Source: Moraxellaceae bacterium
Lineage (GTDB): Bacteria; Pseudomonadota; Gammaproteobacteria; Pseudomonadales; Moraxellaceae
DNA length: 64,000 nucleotides
Assembly (NCBI GenBank): GCA_024234595.1
Contig: JACKNZ010000013.1
Coordinates: 48,231 to 112,230, forward strand
Reading direction: 5' to 3'
Made by a program: the position numbers and the translations under genes
The notes under the pieces: generated by a model
What the model was told of the DNA's origin: nothing
The model's input: the letters and a program-made list of their open reading frames with translations, nothing else
The model's database searches: none
Part shown: one piece after another, positions 17,282 through 25,988 of the stretch
How the letters are laid out: each line of letters opens with the position of its first letter
Position numbering within the stretch: the first letter of the stretch is position 1

Positions 17282-18310
17282 TTACTCAGCCGCTTGTAGC
17301 ACTTTAATGGCAGTCACAGCCTCTTCGATAAGCTGTGCACCTTGATAAATAAATCCCGTATAGACTTGTACCAAACTCGCGCCTGCATTGATTTTTTCGG
17401 CAGCCGCTGCACCATCGCTAATACCGCCAACACCAATAATTGGAATACGTCCTGCAAGGCATTGTGCTAAACGTGACAAGGTATAGGTGGACAATGACCG
17501 TAACGGCTTGCCACTTAAACCACCTGTCTCTGTCGATAACGCCAAATGCTCAATCCCTGTACGGGTGATAGTTGTATTAGTGGCAATAACACCATCAATT
17601 TTGTGCAATACTAACTGCTCGGCCATATATTCAATTTCTTCATCTTGCAAATCAGGTGCAATTTTAACCGCCAATGGCACATAATGGCCATAATGCGCGG
17701 CTAATCGGGCTTGAGTGTCTTTAAGCTGTTTAAGCAAGTCAGAAAAGGCCGTGCCTGTTTGCAATGAGCGCAAGCCTTGGGTATTAGGTGAAGAAATATT
17801 AACCGTGACATAAGACGCCAAGTCATAGACTTTTTCGAGACAATGCACATAATCATCGGCAGCATTTTCGACAGGGGTATCAAAGTTTTTGCCAATATTG
17901 ATACCTAATACCCCTTGATATTTAGCTTTTTGTACCTGACTGACCAAATGGTCAACCCCTAAATTATTAAAGCCCATACGGTTAATAATCGCTTGGGCTT
18001 CAGGGAGTCTAAATAAACGCGGTAGAGGATTACCTGCTTGTGGACGGGGTGTAATAGTCCCTATTTCGATAAAACCAAAACCTAAAGCGGCTAAGGCATC
18101 AATATAATCGCCATTTTTATCTAAACCAGCCGCTAAACCGACAGGATTAGCAAAGTCTATGCCCATGACCTTAACAGGGTGCTGAGGCGTTTTATGTAAT
18201 AAACCTAACAAGCCTAATGAGTTTGCAATCGCCATACTGCGTAAGGCAACATGATGCGATGTTTCGGGATTAAAGCGAAATAATAACGAGCGAACTAAGG
18301 GATAATACAT
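17282..18310 (-). CDS. pyrD: class 2 dihydroorotate dehydrogenase (quinone)
   Basis: A 342-aa inner-membrane-associated flavoenzyme of pyrimidine synthesis that passes electrons to ubiquinone. The N-terminal helix pair that binds the membrane ([20 protein letters not shown]) marks class 2. FMN and substrate motifs: [13 protein letters not shown] (55-67), [16 protein letters not shown] (101-116) and [14 protein letters not shown] (171-184), with the catalytic Ser at about S174. The C-terminal GVGGISDG binds FMN phosphate. It appears monocistronic: a family B repeat follows it and 92 bp separate it from the MoxR gene. Confidence 0.95.
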   Translation of the reverse strand: MYYPLVRSLLFRFNPETSHHVALRSMAIANSLGLLGLLHKTPQHPVKVMGIDFANPVGLAAGLDKNGDYIDALAALGFGFIEIGTITPRPQAGNPLPRLFRLPEAQAIINRMGFNNLGVDHLVSQVQKAKYQGVLGINIGKNFDTPVENAADDYVHCLEKVYDLASYVTVNISSPNTQGLRSLQTGTAFSDLLKQLKDTQARLAAHYGHYVPLAVKIAPDLQDEEIEYMAEQLVLHKIDGVIATNTTITRTGIEHLALSTETGGLSGKPLRSLSTYTLSRLAQCLAGRIPIIGVGGISDGAAAAEKINAGASLVQVYTGFIYQGAQLIEEAVTAIKVLQAAE

Positions 18311-18402
18311 AACGCACCTTAGGATTTGGTAGCCCCCAAACCCTTTTCAATCTAGCAAGGTGCGAATTATACACATTTTGTCTATGGCTGTAGAGAGTCA
18401 GT

Positions 18403-19242
18403 TTAACCTCTACGACTCATAAACGCCAAACGTTCCAATAAATGTACGTCTTGCTCATTTTTTAACAACGCACCATGCAAGGGAGGAATGGCAGTACGGG
18501 TATCACGGTTACGCAAAATATCTTCAGGAATATCATCCGACATCAATAACTTGAGCCAGTCAATTAACTCTGAGGTTGAAGGACGTTTTTTTAAGCCTGC
18601 TACTTTACGCAAATCAAAGAAAATATCTAAGGCTTCTTTAACTAAAGTTTGCTGAATGTGTGGGTAATGTACCGCCACAATCTGCTTCATGGTTTGAGCA
18701 TCGGGAAAGGTAATATAATGAAAAAAGCAACGACGCAAAAAGGCATCAGGTAAGTCTTTTTCGTTATTAGACGTAATAATCACAATCGGGCGATGTTTGG
18801 CTTTAATGGTTTCGCCTGTTTCGTAAACAAAAAACTCCATTTTGTCGAGTTCGGTTAACAAATCATTAGGAAACTCAATATCGGCTTTGTCGATTTCGTC
18901 AATTAACAATACGACACGCTCATCGCTGGCAAAGGCTTCCCACAATTTACCTTGTTTAATATAGTTTTTAATATCAAACACACGGTCATCACCCAATTGC
19001 GAATCACGCAAACGCGACACGGCATCGTACTCATACAAGCCTTGTTGCGCTTTGGTAGTGGACTTAATGTGCCACTGAATGAGCTTTAAACCTAAAGACT
19101 GAGCCACTTGCTCGGCCAACAACGTTTTGCCTGTACCTGGCTCGCCTTTGATTAACAACGGCTTTTGTAATTGAATCGCAGCATTTACGGCCAATTTTAA
19201 ATCATCGGTGGCTACATAAGCCTCTGTACCTGCAAAACGCAT
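18403..19242 (-). CDS. MoxR-family AAA+ ATPase
   Basis: A 279-aa ATPase with Walker A GEPGTGKT (33-40), Walker B VVLLIDEIDKAD (about 110-121), sensor 1 IVIITSNNEKDLPDAFLRRC with an arginine finger, and a C-terminal lid domain. MoxR ATPases act as chaperones that insert cofactors or assemble complexes, normally with a VWA-domain partner encoded next door. None is in this window: downstream is pyrD and upstream a small membrane protein. The partner may be elsewhere in the genome. Cytosolic. Confidence 0.88.
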   Translation of the reverse strand: MRFAGTEAYVATDDLKLAVNAAIQLQKPLLIKGEPGTGKTLLAEQVAQSLGLKLIQWHIKSTTKAQQGLYEYDAVSRLRDSQLGDDRVFDIKNYIKQGKLWEAFASDERVVLLIDEIDKADIEFPNDLLTELDKMEFFVYETGETIKAKHRPIVIITSNNEKDLPDAFLRRCFFHYITFPDAQTMKQIVAVHYPHIQQTLVKEALDIFFDLRKVAGLKKRPSTSELIDWLKLLMSDDIPEDILRNRDTRTAIPPLHGALLKNEQDVHLLERLAFMSRRG

Positions 19243-19263
19243 ATTTTTTTCCTCGTAAATAAC

Positions 19264-19581
19264 TTAATCTTGTTGATGACGCTGTTTAAACCACATCACC
19301 AAACAGGCAATAGTTGTGACCAAAAATATTGGCAATAAACTTTTGATAGCCTCTAAAGCTGCACCCGACATCACATGAAACAGGGTAGCAATAATGGCAG
19401 GGGCAGGCAGCCACACTTGATTATCAATCGGCCACGGTGTCAATAATACACAGGCCGCCAGCACCAATAATATTGGTCGCCAAGCTTGTGGCAGATACTT
19501 GGCCAAATTAACATGATACAAGTACAACATAGCCAACACCGAAAGCACATAAATCGGCCACGCGATTAAATAACCTATCAT
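19264..19581 (-). CDS. small three-helix membrane protein of unknown function
   Basis: A 105-aa protein with three predicted membrane helices: YLIAWPIYVLSVLAMLYLYH, PILLVLAACVLLTPWPI and LLPIFLVTTIACLVMWF. The tail KQRHQQD is positive, and the PWPIDNQVWLPAPA loop between helices is distinctive. I do not recognise a named family. It lies between ycgL (14 bp) and the MoxR ATPase (21 bp), so it is in the same minus-strand operon and may work with the ATPase; this is inferred from position only. Confidence 0.7.
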   Translation of the reverse strand: MIGYLIAWPIYVLSVLAMLYLYHVNLAKYLPQAWRPILLVLAACVLLTPWPIDNQVWLPAPAIIATLFHVMSGAALEAIKSLLPIFLVTTIACLVMWFKQRHQQD

Positions 19582-19595
19582 AGATTCACCTACTG

Positions 19596-19892
19596 CTATT
19601 GATACTTACTTTCGTCGGGGCGAAACAAATCAAGCATATAGTCTTCTCGCGGTGGAGGCATTTGCAAATAAAACCCTTTTTCGGCAATATCGGTCAATAC
19701 TTGTGTTGCATCTGCTCTTGCTAACTTTTTATCGGCCGTAATTAACATACTGCCAAATAAAGTTGCTTTGCCAAACATGGCCAATAAGGCTTCTGGCACT
19801 TGCGAAAGACCATTCGCTTTACGCACATACAAATACATTTCGTCTTTTTTGCTGCTTTTGTAAATACTACAAATTTCGGGCTTGAGGCTCAT
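19596..19892 (-). CDS. ycgL: YcgL domain protein
   Basis: A 98-aa protein of the YcgL family (formerly DUF709): CSIYKSSKKDEMYLYVRK, LSQVPEALLAMFG, LARADATQVLTDIAEKGFYL and QMPPP are the conserved blocks. The family is small, cytosolic and of unknown molecular role. It is found next to ribonuclease D in many Pseudomonadales, as here (rnd ends 7 bp upstream), which suggests shared RNA-related function but does not prove it. Confidence 0.9.
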   Translation of the reverse strand: MSLKPEICSIYKSSKKDEMYLYVRKANGLSQVPEALLAMFGKATLFGSMLITADKKLARADATQVLTDIAEKGFYLQMPPPREDYMLDLFRPDESKYQ

Positions 19893-19899
19893 AAGATTC

Positions 19900-21078
19900 T
19901 CAGTTAAATAAACGATGGCGATAACTGCGCCACTCTGCTAATTGCGCCGCTTGCTTGCTTAATGTTTGCAATAATGGTTGCGTTAACACTTCATAACGCC
20001 AGCCCTGCAATGCCAAAGGCAAAGCACATTGCTCACCTTCATCAATATAATTTAACACTAAAGCATCCAACCAACGCTTACGCAATAATACATCTGCTGG
20101 AATGCCATAATGCTGTGCAATATGTTCACTTTGTTGACGCAATAAATTAAATAAACTTTTAGCTGCTTTGGGTAAGGGCAAAGGTAATAGTGGCGGACAT
20201 TTGGCTTCTGGCTTATGTTGAGCAACACGAATCATTTCTAATAACAAAGAGCCATGTTTTTGGTAAGTTTTAGGATGCAAATCTTCGACACGGGCTAATT
20301 GCGCCAATGTTTGTGGCATTTGCTGCACAATCGCCATTAAAGTGTGATTTTTAAGTACAAAGGTACGTGGAATATTATTAAGTCGCGCCGAGGTATCTCG
20401 CCACATACTCAAAGTATGCAATAGCGATAACTGGCGACGGTTAAGTTGCCACGCATTGCTAAATTGTTGATATAAGGTCGTCAGAATAGGCACAGTTGCC
20501 GCTTCGGTAAGCATTAAGGCACTGTCCTCTTGACAGTATGTTAATAAGCCCTTGGCATTTAACCCCTCTACGACTAAGTCGTACAGCGCAGGCAAATGCT
20601 CAACATCTGATGCGGCATATTGTAACTGCTCCTCTGATAAGGGTCTTGCCAACCAATCAGAACGGGTTTCGGCTTTACTAATGTCAATATCCAATAAGTC
20701 TTTGAGTGCTTTTTGATAGCCAACCTGCAAACCATAGCCCAAAAAAGCCAAGGCGATTTGCGTATCAAAAATATGATTTATTTTGGCTTTAGGATAGGTG
20801 TAAAATAAGACTTCGATGTCTTCAGAACACGCATGTACAATTTTGAGGGCATTAGGATTGGCCAACACCTCTCCTAAGCCCCAAGCCACGGTATCGCAAG
20901 CCGTTGGGTCAATTAAGTAGATGGTGTTTTGGTGCTTTAGCTGAATTAGCGCAACTTGCGGATTAAAGGTATTAACCCGCATAAACTCTGTATCCAATGC
21001 CAAAGTTTTGGCACTTGCCCAAATGGGCAAAAGTTCATTAAAGCGTTGTTGTTCTGTTATTAGTTGCCAGTTCATCAC
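19900..21078 (-). CDS. rnd: ribonuclease D
   Basis: A 392-aa 3'-5' exoribonuclease that trims tRNA and other small RNA ends. The DEDDy nuclease core is complete: D29 and E31 (LALDTEF), D87 (HACSEDIEVL), Y154 and D158 (YAASDVEHL). An HRDC domain follows around residues 205-285 (NRRQLSLLHTLSMWRDTSAR) and a second helical domain ends the protein. It overlaps the upstream acyl-CoA dehydrogenase gene by 4 bp and is followed by ycgL. Confidence 0.94.
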   Translation of the reverse strand: MMNWQLITEQQRFNELLPIWASAKTLALDTEFMRVNTFNPQVALIQLKHQNTIYLIDPTACDTVAWGLGEVLANPNALKIVHACSEDIEVLFYTYPKAKINHIFDTQIALAFLGYGLQVGYQKALKDLLDIDISKAETRSDWLARPLSEEQLQYAASDVEHLPALYDLVVEGLNAKGLLTYCQEDSALMLTEAATVPILTTLYQQFSNAWQLNRRQLSLLHTLSMWRDTSARLNNIPRTFVLKNHTLMAIVQQMPQTLAQLARVEDLHPKTYQKHGSLLLEMIRVAQHKPEAKCPPLLPLPLPKAAKSLFNLLRQQSEHIAQHYGIPADVLLRKRWLDALVLNYIDEGEQCALPLALQGWRYEVLTQPLLQTLSKQAAQLAEWRSYRHRLFN

Positions 21079-22220
21079 AGTCCTAGTTGTTTGGCGATAA
21101 CCTCATTCATAATTTCGTGAGTACCGCCACCAATAGATAAAATTCGATTATCACGGTATAAGCGTTCAACCAGACTCTCGCGCATAAAGCCCATGCCACC
21201 AAAAATTTGTACCGCTTCATAGGTGACTGAATCACTGACGCGTGTCGCAAAGTTTTTTGCCATTGACACTTCTTTAACCGCAGGTATTCCCGAGGCAATT
21301 TGTGCCGCCACACGATAAGTAAATTCTTTACTTGCTTCTAAATCGGTTGCCATATCCGCTAATTTATGACGAATGACTTGCATTTTGGCTAAAGGTTTAC
21401 CAAATGCGACGCGCTGCTGAACATATTTTAAGCATTCTTCGAGAGCCAGTTGCGCAGTCATATTTGCCATCACCGCTAAGTTTAACCGTTCTTTTTGAAA
21501 ATTGCTCATAATAACAAAGAACCCAGCGTTTTCTACGCCAATTAAATTCGATTTTGGCACTAAAACATCATTAAAAAACAATTCTGCGGTATCACTTGCC
21601 CACCAACCCATCTTTTTTAGCGGTTGGCCAACCGAAAAGCCAGCACGATCACGCTCAATCAGCAACAGACTAATACCACCATACCCCACATCTCCCGTAC
21701 GAACCGCGACTGTGTAATAATCGGCACGACAACCAGAAGTAATAAAGGTTTTGCTACCGTTGACTCGATAATAGTCACCTTCGCTCACTGCACGCGTTTT
21801 TAGATTAGCTACGTCTGAGCCTCCAGAAGGCTCGGTAATGGCCAAAGCGGCTATTTTTTCACCACGTAATACCGCAGGCACAATTCGTTCTTTTAATTCT
21901 TGACTCGCCCAATTTTCAATTGGCGGCAAACCAATATCCAAAGAACCTAAGCTAGCCACCAATCCTCCAGAGCCTGCACGCATTAACTCTTCACTGGCGG
22001 CAATTTTCATAAACACATCAGAGCCACTACCGCCTAATTCTTCGGGATGGTCAATGCCTAATAAGCCAGCCTCACCAGCCAAATGATATAACTCACGCGG
22101 AAAGGTACCTGCTTCTTCCCACTCGTTAATAAACGGTTGAATATGCTGTTCGACAAATTTACGCGCTGTTAAACGAACTTGCTGGTGGGTTTCATTAAAA
22201 TAAGCAGTGTATAACGACAT
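21075..22220 (-). CDS. acyl-CoA dehydrogenase
   Basis: A 381-aa enzyme from the ATG at 22218-22220, preceded by GGAG at a good distance; the longer frame to 22277 would add 19 residues (MLFENMPVLRQ...) and would start inside the operator palindrome. Motifs: LAITEPSGGSDVANLKTRA, YRVNGSKTFITSGCRADYY, the C-terminal QIFGGMGFMRES, and GGGTHEIMNEVIAKQL. The base Glu of EGT type is replaced by Gly in GGGTHE, as in isovaleryl/long-chain branches that use a Glu elsewhere. It is first in an operon with rnd. Substrate unknown. Confidence 0.9.
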   Translation of the reverse strand: MSLYTAYFNETHQQVRLTARKFVEQHIQPFINEWEEAGTFPRELYHLAGEAGLLGIDHPEELGGSGSDVFMKIAASEELMRAGSGGLVASLGSLDIGLPPIENWASQELKERIVPAVLRGEKIAALAITEPSGGSDVANLKTRAVSEGDYYRVNGSKTFITSGCRADYYTVAVRTGDVGYGGISLLLIERDRAGFSVGQPLKKMGWWASDTAELFFNDVLVPKSNLIGVENAGFFVIMSNFQKERLNLAVMANMTAQLALEECLKYVQQRVAFGKPLAKMQVIRHKLADMATDLEASKEFTYRVAAQIASGIPAVKEVSMAKNFATRVSDSVTYEAVQIFGGMGFMRESLVERLYRDNRILSIGGGTHEIMNEVIAKQLGL

Positions 22221-22276
22221 GATGTGTTGCTCCAACGGTGAAGATTGGCGCAATACTGGCATATTTTCAAACAACA

Positions 22277-22294
22277 ACCAAGCGTTTGCTTGGT
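22277..22294 (-). promoter_or_regulatory. inverted repeat upstream of acyl-CoA dehydrogenase, candidate operator
   Basis: ACCAAGCGTTTGCTTGGT has perfect 7-bp arms around GTTT and lies about 57 bp upstream of the chosen start. Its shape (CAAGCnnnnGCTTG) is like operators of TetR-type fatty-acid regulators such as PsrA. It also supports the shorter start of the gene. Binding protein unknown. Confidence 0.5.
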
Positions 22295-22348
22295 GTTTTT
22301 TGTACGATTGTATGGTAAGTTTTGCTTATTGTTTTCTCTCAAGCCTTT

Positions 22349-22945
22349 TTAGATTTGCCTATTTATCTTTTGTTGTAACCATTCGGTCATATCGGTATTT
22401 TGTACGCGCTCATAAATATCCTCAACAGACAGCGTTAAACCAATTGATTCAAAGCTAATTTCATCCCCTAAATAATAACGCTCTGACAGCCAGCCCTTAG
22501 TTTTGCGCATGACCTCAACCTCAACAAAGTCCTGCTCAATCAACATATACACTTGCAAACTTTGAATTTGAGAATAAGCCATCAACTTAGTGCATTTATC
22601 TGTTCGACGTGTTGAGTTTGAAAGCACCTCCACCAAAATCATCGGAGCATTGGTATAAACGCTATTTCCTGCCAATTCATTGCAGTCAATCATCACATCT
22701 GGATAAAAATATTTAGTACCAATTTGTACTTTCATATCGGAGATATATGGTCGGCAAGGCTTTCCTTTAAGATGTACGTTAAAGGCTGTATGTACATTGC
22801 CAGCAATCAAGTTATGATTATGACTTGCACCTGCCATTGCATAGACTCGACCATCAATATACTCGTGCTTAATCTCTGAGACTTGCTCACCTGCCAAATA
22901 GTCTTCTTCATTAACAAATTGAGTTTGTTGTGCTGTCGCCATCAT
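22349..22945 (-). CDS. Uma2-family putative restriction endonuclease (DUF820)
   Basis: A 198-aa protein of the Uma2 family. Typical blocks are VNEEDYLAGEQVSEIKHEYI, GRVYAMAGASHNHNLIAGNV, YPDVMIDC and PMILVEVLSNSTRRTDKCTK, which give a PD-(D/E)XK core (D of YPDV, E-x-L of VEVL, then K of TDKCTK). A GGAG ribosome site precedes tandem ATGs at 22945 and 22942. The family is abundant in cyanobacteria and scattered elsewhere, often in solitary copies, and its biological role is unknown. Its placement between recR and a metabolic operon suggests horizontal gain. Confidence 0.85.
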   Translation of the reverse strand: MMATAQQTQFVNEEDYLAGEQVSEIKHEYIDGRVYAMAGASHNHNLIAGNVHTAFNVHLKGKPCRPYISDMKVQIGTKYFYPDVMIDCNELAGNSVYTNAPMILVEVLSNSTRRTDKCTKLMAYSQIQSLQVYMLIEQDFVEVEVMRKTKGWLSERYYLGDEISFESIGLTLSVEDIYERVQNTDMTEWLQQKINRQI

Positions 22946-22971
22946 TTTCTCCTTTGTCAGTGACTAACAAA

Positions 22972-23565
22972 TCAATAATTTTGTCGTTGACTCAATGCTC
23001 TCGCCAAGGTATGACTATCCACCATTTCTAGCTCACCACCCAATGGCACACCATGCGCAATACGCGTTACTTTTACCGCATACTGTTTACAGGATTCACG
23101 AATATAATGAGCCGTGGCCTCGCCTTCCACCGTGGCATTAGTCGCCAACACCAATTCCTCTATGCCTTCTTGTTTGATGCGATTGATTAGTAATGGAATG
23201 CCTAATTCTTGCGGGCCAATACCATCTAAAGGCGATAAATGGCCTGCCAAGACAAAATACACGCCACTGTAGCTACCACTTTGCTCAATGGCTAAAATAT
23301 CGGCAGGAGACTCGACCACACATAACACATGATGATCACGGGCATGATTGGCGCAAATTTGACAAATGCTTTGCTCTGTTAAGGTTCGACATTGTTGGCA
23401 ATGTTGTACCTCTTGCATGGCTTTGGCTAACACCTCAGCCAAATGCTGGCCACCTTGTCGATTTCGCTCTAACAAATGTAAAGCCATACGTTGTGCTGAT
23501 TTGGGCCCTACACTCGGTAGCACACGTAATGCTTGAATTAACTCTGAAACAAGAGGACTAAACAT
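22972..23565 (-). CDS. recR: recombination mediator RecR
   Basis: A 197-aa protein from the ATG at 23563-23565 ([13 protein letters not shown]); an upstream TTG adds two residues. It has the N-terminal helix-hairpin-helix ([21 protein letters not shown]), a C4 zinc finger (C56, C59, C68, C71) and a Toprim domain ([15 protein letters not shown] ... LDGIGP). RecR loads RecA at gaps with RecF/RecO. It is the third gene of the conserved dnaX-ybaB-recR cluster; a family A repeat separates it from ybaB. Confidence 0.95.
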   Translation of the reverse strand: MFSPLVSELIQALRVLPSVGPKSAQRMALHLLERNRQGGQHLAEVLAKAMQEVQHCQQCRTLTEQSICQICANHARDHHVLCVVESPADILAIEQSGSYSGVYFVLAGHLSPLDGIGPQELGIPLLINRIKQEGIEELVLATNATVEGEATAHYIRESCKQYAVKVTRIAHGVPLGGELEMVDSHTLARALSQRQNY

Positions 23566-23584
23566 AAGCAAGGCTCAAGAACGT

Positions 23585-23615
23585 CCTCTCCTTTTAGGAG
23601 AGGGTTGGGGTGAGG
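23585..23615. repeat. family A palindromic repeat inside the dnaX-ybaB-recR cluster
   Basis: CCTCTCCTTTTAGGAGAGG is a stem followed by GTTGGGGTGAGG, the reverse complement of the family core. It fills the ybaB-recR gap and would form a hairpin in the shared transcript. Confidence 0.75.
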
Positions 23616-23619
23616 TCAA

Positions 23620-23949
23620 TTAGAAAGGCATTTTAAATCCTGCAGGCAAGCCCATCCCTGCACTGGCTGTGGCCATTTTTTCTTGGGTCACGCTTTCTAC
23701 TTTACGTACTGCATCATTTACCGCAGCGGCAATCAAATCTTCTAAAATATCTTTTTCTTCTTGCATTAACTCTGGACTAATCTCGACACGTTTAACATCG
23801 TGTTTACCTGTCATGGTAATTTTGACTAAACCCGCACCAGACTCGCCCGTTACTTCAGTCAAGGCCAATTCATCTTGTGCTTTTTTCATTTGCTTTTGCA
23901 TTTGCTCTTGCATTTTTTGCGCTTGCTGCATTAAAGCCTGTACATTCAT
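23620..23949 (-). CDS. ybaB: nucleoid-associated protein YbaB/EbfC
   Basis: A 109-aa DNA-binding protein. The long N-terminal helix [20 protein letters not shown] is Gln/Met rich as in all YbaB proteins, followed by [20 protein letters not shown] and a C-terminal helix. It forms dimers that bind DNA as a clamp. It overlaps the dnaX stop by 4 bp (ATGA) and precedes recR, the standard order. Confidence 0.95.
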   Translation of the reverse strand: MNVQALMQQAQKMQEQMQKQMKKAQDELALTEVTGESGAGLVKITMTGKHDVKRVEISPELMQEEKDILEDLIAAAVNDAVRKVESVTQEKMATASAGMGLPAGFKMPF

Positions 23950-25793
23950 TTTTTATCTCCAACTATCAAAGAGTCCGCAATTAATTGTGCGTTAAAGGTT
24001 TGCATTAAATGTTGCACCATCGGGTCAGCTAAAAACTCCACTTGTGCTTGTTGTCGTATTGCCAACAAACGCTGTTCTTCTAGCTGTAATGGTGTTTGTG
24101 CCATCGGCTCAACTAAGGCTAATTGTAACTCTAATTGAGCAAAATCTTGTAATAATCGTTTTTTAACCGTTTCATAGGCCTGCTGAGCCAATACTTCGTG
24201 GCGTGGTGCAATTTGTAACACGGCTGTTCCCGATTTTTGTCCTTGTAGCAAGCTATGTTTAGCAAAACTTAATGCCATGCCACTTAAACCACTGTTTATC
24301 ACCCAATCATACCAAGCTTGTGCTGTCCAAATAAGCTCATCATTAGCCGCCGCTTGTGTTTTTTGCTGAAAAGGCAAAATTGTTGCTGACGGTTCAGGTT
24401 CAGGTTCAGGTTCAGGTTCAGGTTCAGGTTCAGGTTCAGGTTCAGGTTCAGGTTCAGGTTCAGGTTCAGGTTCAGGTTCAGGTGAGGCTAATTTATTTTG
24501 GCTGGAGACGACAATCGCTTCGGGTGTTTTTTTTTCGGCCACAGGCTCAGGTTTAGCTTCAATAACCACTGTTTTTTCTGGTGTCGGTGTTGCTAACAAG
24601 GCCGATAGTTGATTGCGTGCTTGTTGCGCTTGCTGAGTTGCAGTGTCACTTCTGCCCAATCCTGCCTGAGCATTAGGCAAACCATTAAAACCTTTGGGTG
24701 GCGTGGTGGGGATGGGTTTAAAACTTAACATCCGCAACAAACACATTTCAAAGCCTTGGCGCGCCGTGATTGCCAACGGTAAGTCACGGCGACCATGCAA
24801 GGCAATTTGATAATATAACTGCACATCTTCGGGGCTTAATGCCTGAGCTAAAGCCAACACCTTTTCTTTATCCCCTTCGGTATTTTCGATGGCATCAGGT
24901 AATAATTGTGCCAATGCCACACGATGCAAGGTGCTAATTAAAGCCGCTAATGCTCCCTGAAAATCCACACTTTGCTCTGCTAAGGTATTGATAACGGCTA
25001 ATACTTGGCCTGCATCAGCACTATCTATGGCCGCCAATACCCTAAATACCAAATCTCGGTCAACGCTGCCCAACATATCACGCACTTCTTGCTCGCGTAA
25101 TACGCCATTACCAAAGGCAATGGCTTGGTCGGTTAATGACAGCGCATCACGCATTGAGCCATTGGCCGAACGCCCTAGCTCCCATAATGCGCCCATCTCG
25201 TATTGCACATTTTCTGCGGTTAATACATTCTCTAAATGCTGCACGACTCGTTCTGGCGACATCGGCTTTAAGGAAAATTGCAAACAGCGAGACAAAACCG
25301 TGACAGGGATTTTTTGTGGGTCAGTGGTGGCTAATAAAAATTTAACGTGGCTGGGCGGTTCTTCTAAGGTTTTTAGCAAAGCATTAAAAGCTGCTTTGGA
25401 TAACATATGTACTTCGTCAATCAAATAGACCTTATAGTGGCCTCGTGTGGGCATATACTGTGCGTTTTCAATCACTTCACGCACATCATCCACACCTGTA
25501 TTACTCGCCGCATCAATTTCGATTAAATCAATATAACGTCCTTGATTGATTTCTTGGCAAGTACCACAAACACCACAAGGTTGCGCGGTCATGCCTGTTT
25601 CACAATTCAGGCATTTAGCCAAAATACGAGCAATAGTGGTTTTACCTACTCCACGTGTACCCGTAAATAAATAAGCATGATGCAAACGATTTTGAGTTAA
25701 GGCATTGGCTAAGGCACGAGCAACATGTTCTTGCCCAACTAACTCGGCAAAGTTTTTAGGACGGTATTTGCGCGCAAGAACTTGATAACTCAT
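23946..25793 (-). CDS. dnaX: DNA polymerase III subunits gamma and tau
   Basis: A 615-aa clamp-loader ATPase. The N-terminal AAA+ part has Walker A GTRGVGKT (45-52), a zinc module with Cys at 61-79 (CLNC ... CGVCGTC), [20 protein letters not shown] and the sensor [18 protein letters not shown]. Domain III ends near residue 370. A linker then carries an A9 run at codons 420-423 and a perfect Pro-Glu repeat. The C-terminal tau-specific domain starts around [14 protein letters not shown]. The A9 run suggests a shorter gamma form made by slippage. It is first in the dnaX-ybaB-recR cluster. Confidence 0.96.
   Translation of the reverse strand: MSYQVLARKYRPKNFAELVGQEHVARALANALTQNRLHHAYLFTGTRGVGKTTIARILAKCLNCETGMTAQPCGVCGTCQEINQGRYIDLIEIDAASNTGVDDVREVIENAQYMPTRGHYKVYLIDEVHMLSKAAFNALLKTLEEPPSHVKFLLATTDPQKIPVTVLSRCLQFSLKPMSPERVVQHLENVLTAENVQYEMGALWELGRSANGSMRDALSLTDQAIAFGNGVLREQEVRDMLGSVDRDLVFRVLAAIDSADAGQVLAVINTLAEQSVDFQGALAALISTLHRVALAQLLPDAIENTEGDKEKVLALAQALSPEDVQLYYQIALHGRRDLPLAITARQGFEMCLLRMLSFKPIPTTPPKGFNGLPNAQAGLGRSDTATQQAQQARNQLSALLATPTPEKTVVIEAKPEPVAEKKTPEAIVVSSQNKLASPEPEPEPEPEPEPEPEPEPEPEPEPEPEPEPSATILPFQQKTQAAANDELIWTAQAWYDWVINSGLSGMALSFAKHSLLQGQKSGTAVLQIAPRHEVLAQQAYETVKKRLLQDFAQLELQLALVEPMAQTPLQLEEQRLLAIRQQAQVEFLADPMVQHLMQTFNAQLIADSLIVGDKK
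24391..24480 (-). repeat. hexanucleotide microsatellite, 15 perfect copies, coding (Pro-Glu)n in DnaX
   Basis: GGTTCA is repeated 15 times without error on the plus strand; read on the minus strand it gives alternating Pro and Glu in the DnaX linker. Because the unit is six bases, gain or loss of copies keeps the frame and only changes linker length by two residues. Confidence 0.95.
24527..24535 (-). other. A9 slippery run in dnaX, candidate tau/gamma switch
   Basis: The minus strand reads GCC GAA AAA AAA ACA at codons 419-423. A -1 shift gives 11 more residues ([11 protein letters not shown]) then TAA, for 433 aa; a +1 shift gives 12 ([12 protein letters not shown]) then TAG, for 434 aa. 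E. coli gamma is 431 aa and arises by -1 shift at A6G; Thermus uses slippage at an A9 run. Position and stops fit a programmed gamma product. Confidence 0.65.
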
Positions 25794-25988
25794 CTTTAAA
25801 TAAAACTCTTATTTTTAGTAGATTGACGCCAAATCATAACACAAACAACTTAACATCATGGACGCGCTTTGTCGTAGATAATCTGAATTAAACAAGTCAA
25901 CTGCATATTTTTTAATGCTTGTGCTTAATCTTGGTAGCCATTAGGATAACAGCCATATTCCAAACAGCTTAATTTTTAAATTAACACA

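Noticed and set aside
24391..24480. CRISPR-like tandem array
   Set aside because: The 6-bp units are contiguous with no spacers and lie in a coding frame, so it is a microsatellite.
24356..24556. Plus-strand frame full of QVQVQV over the dnaX repeat
   Set aside because: It is the antisense reading of the GGTTCA microsatellite inside dnaX; low-complexity, no start signal.
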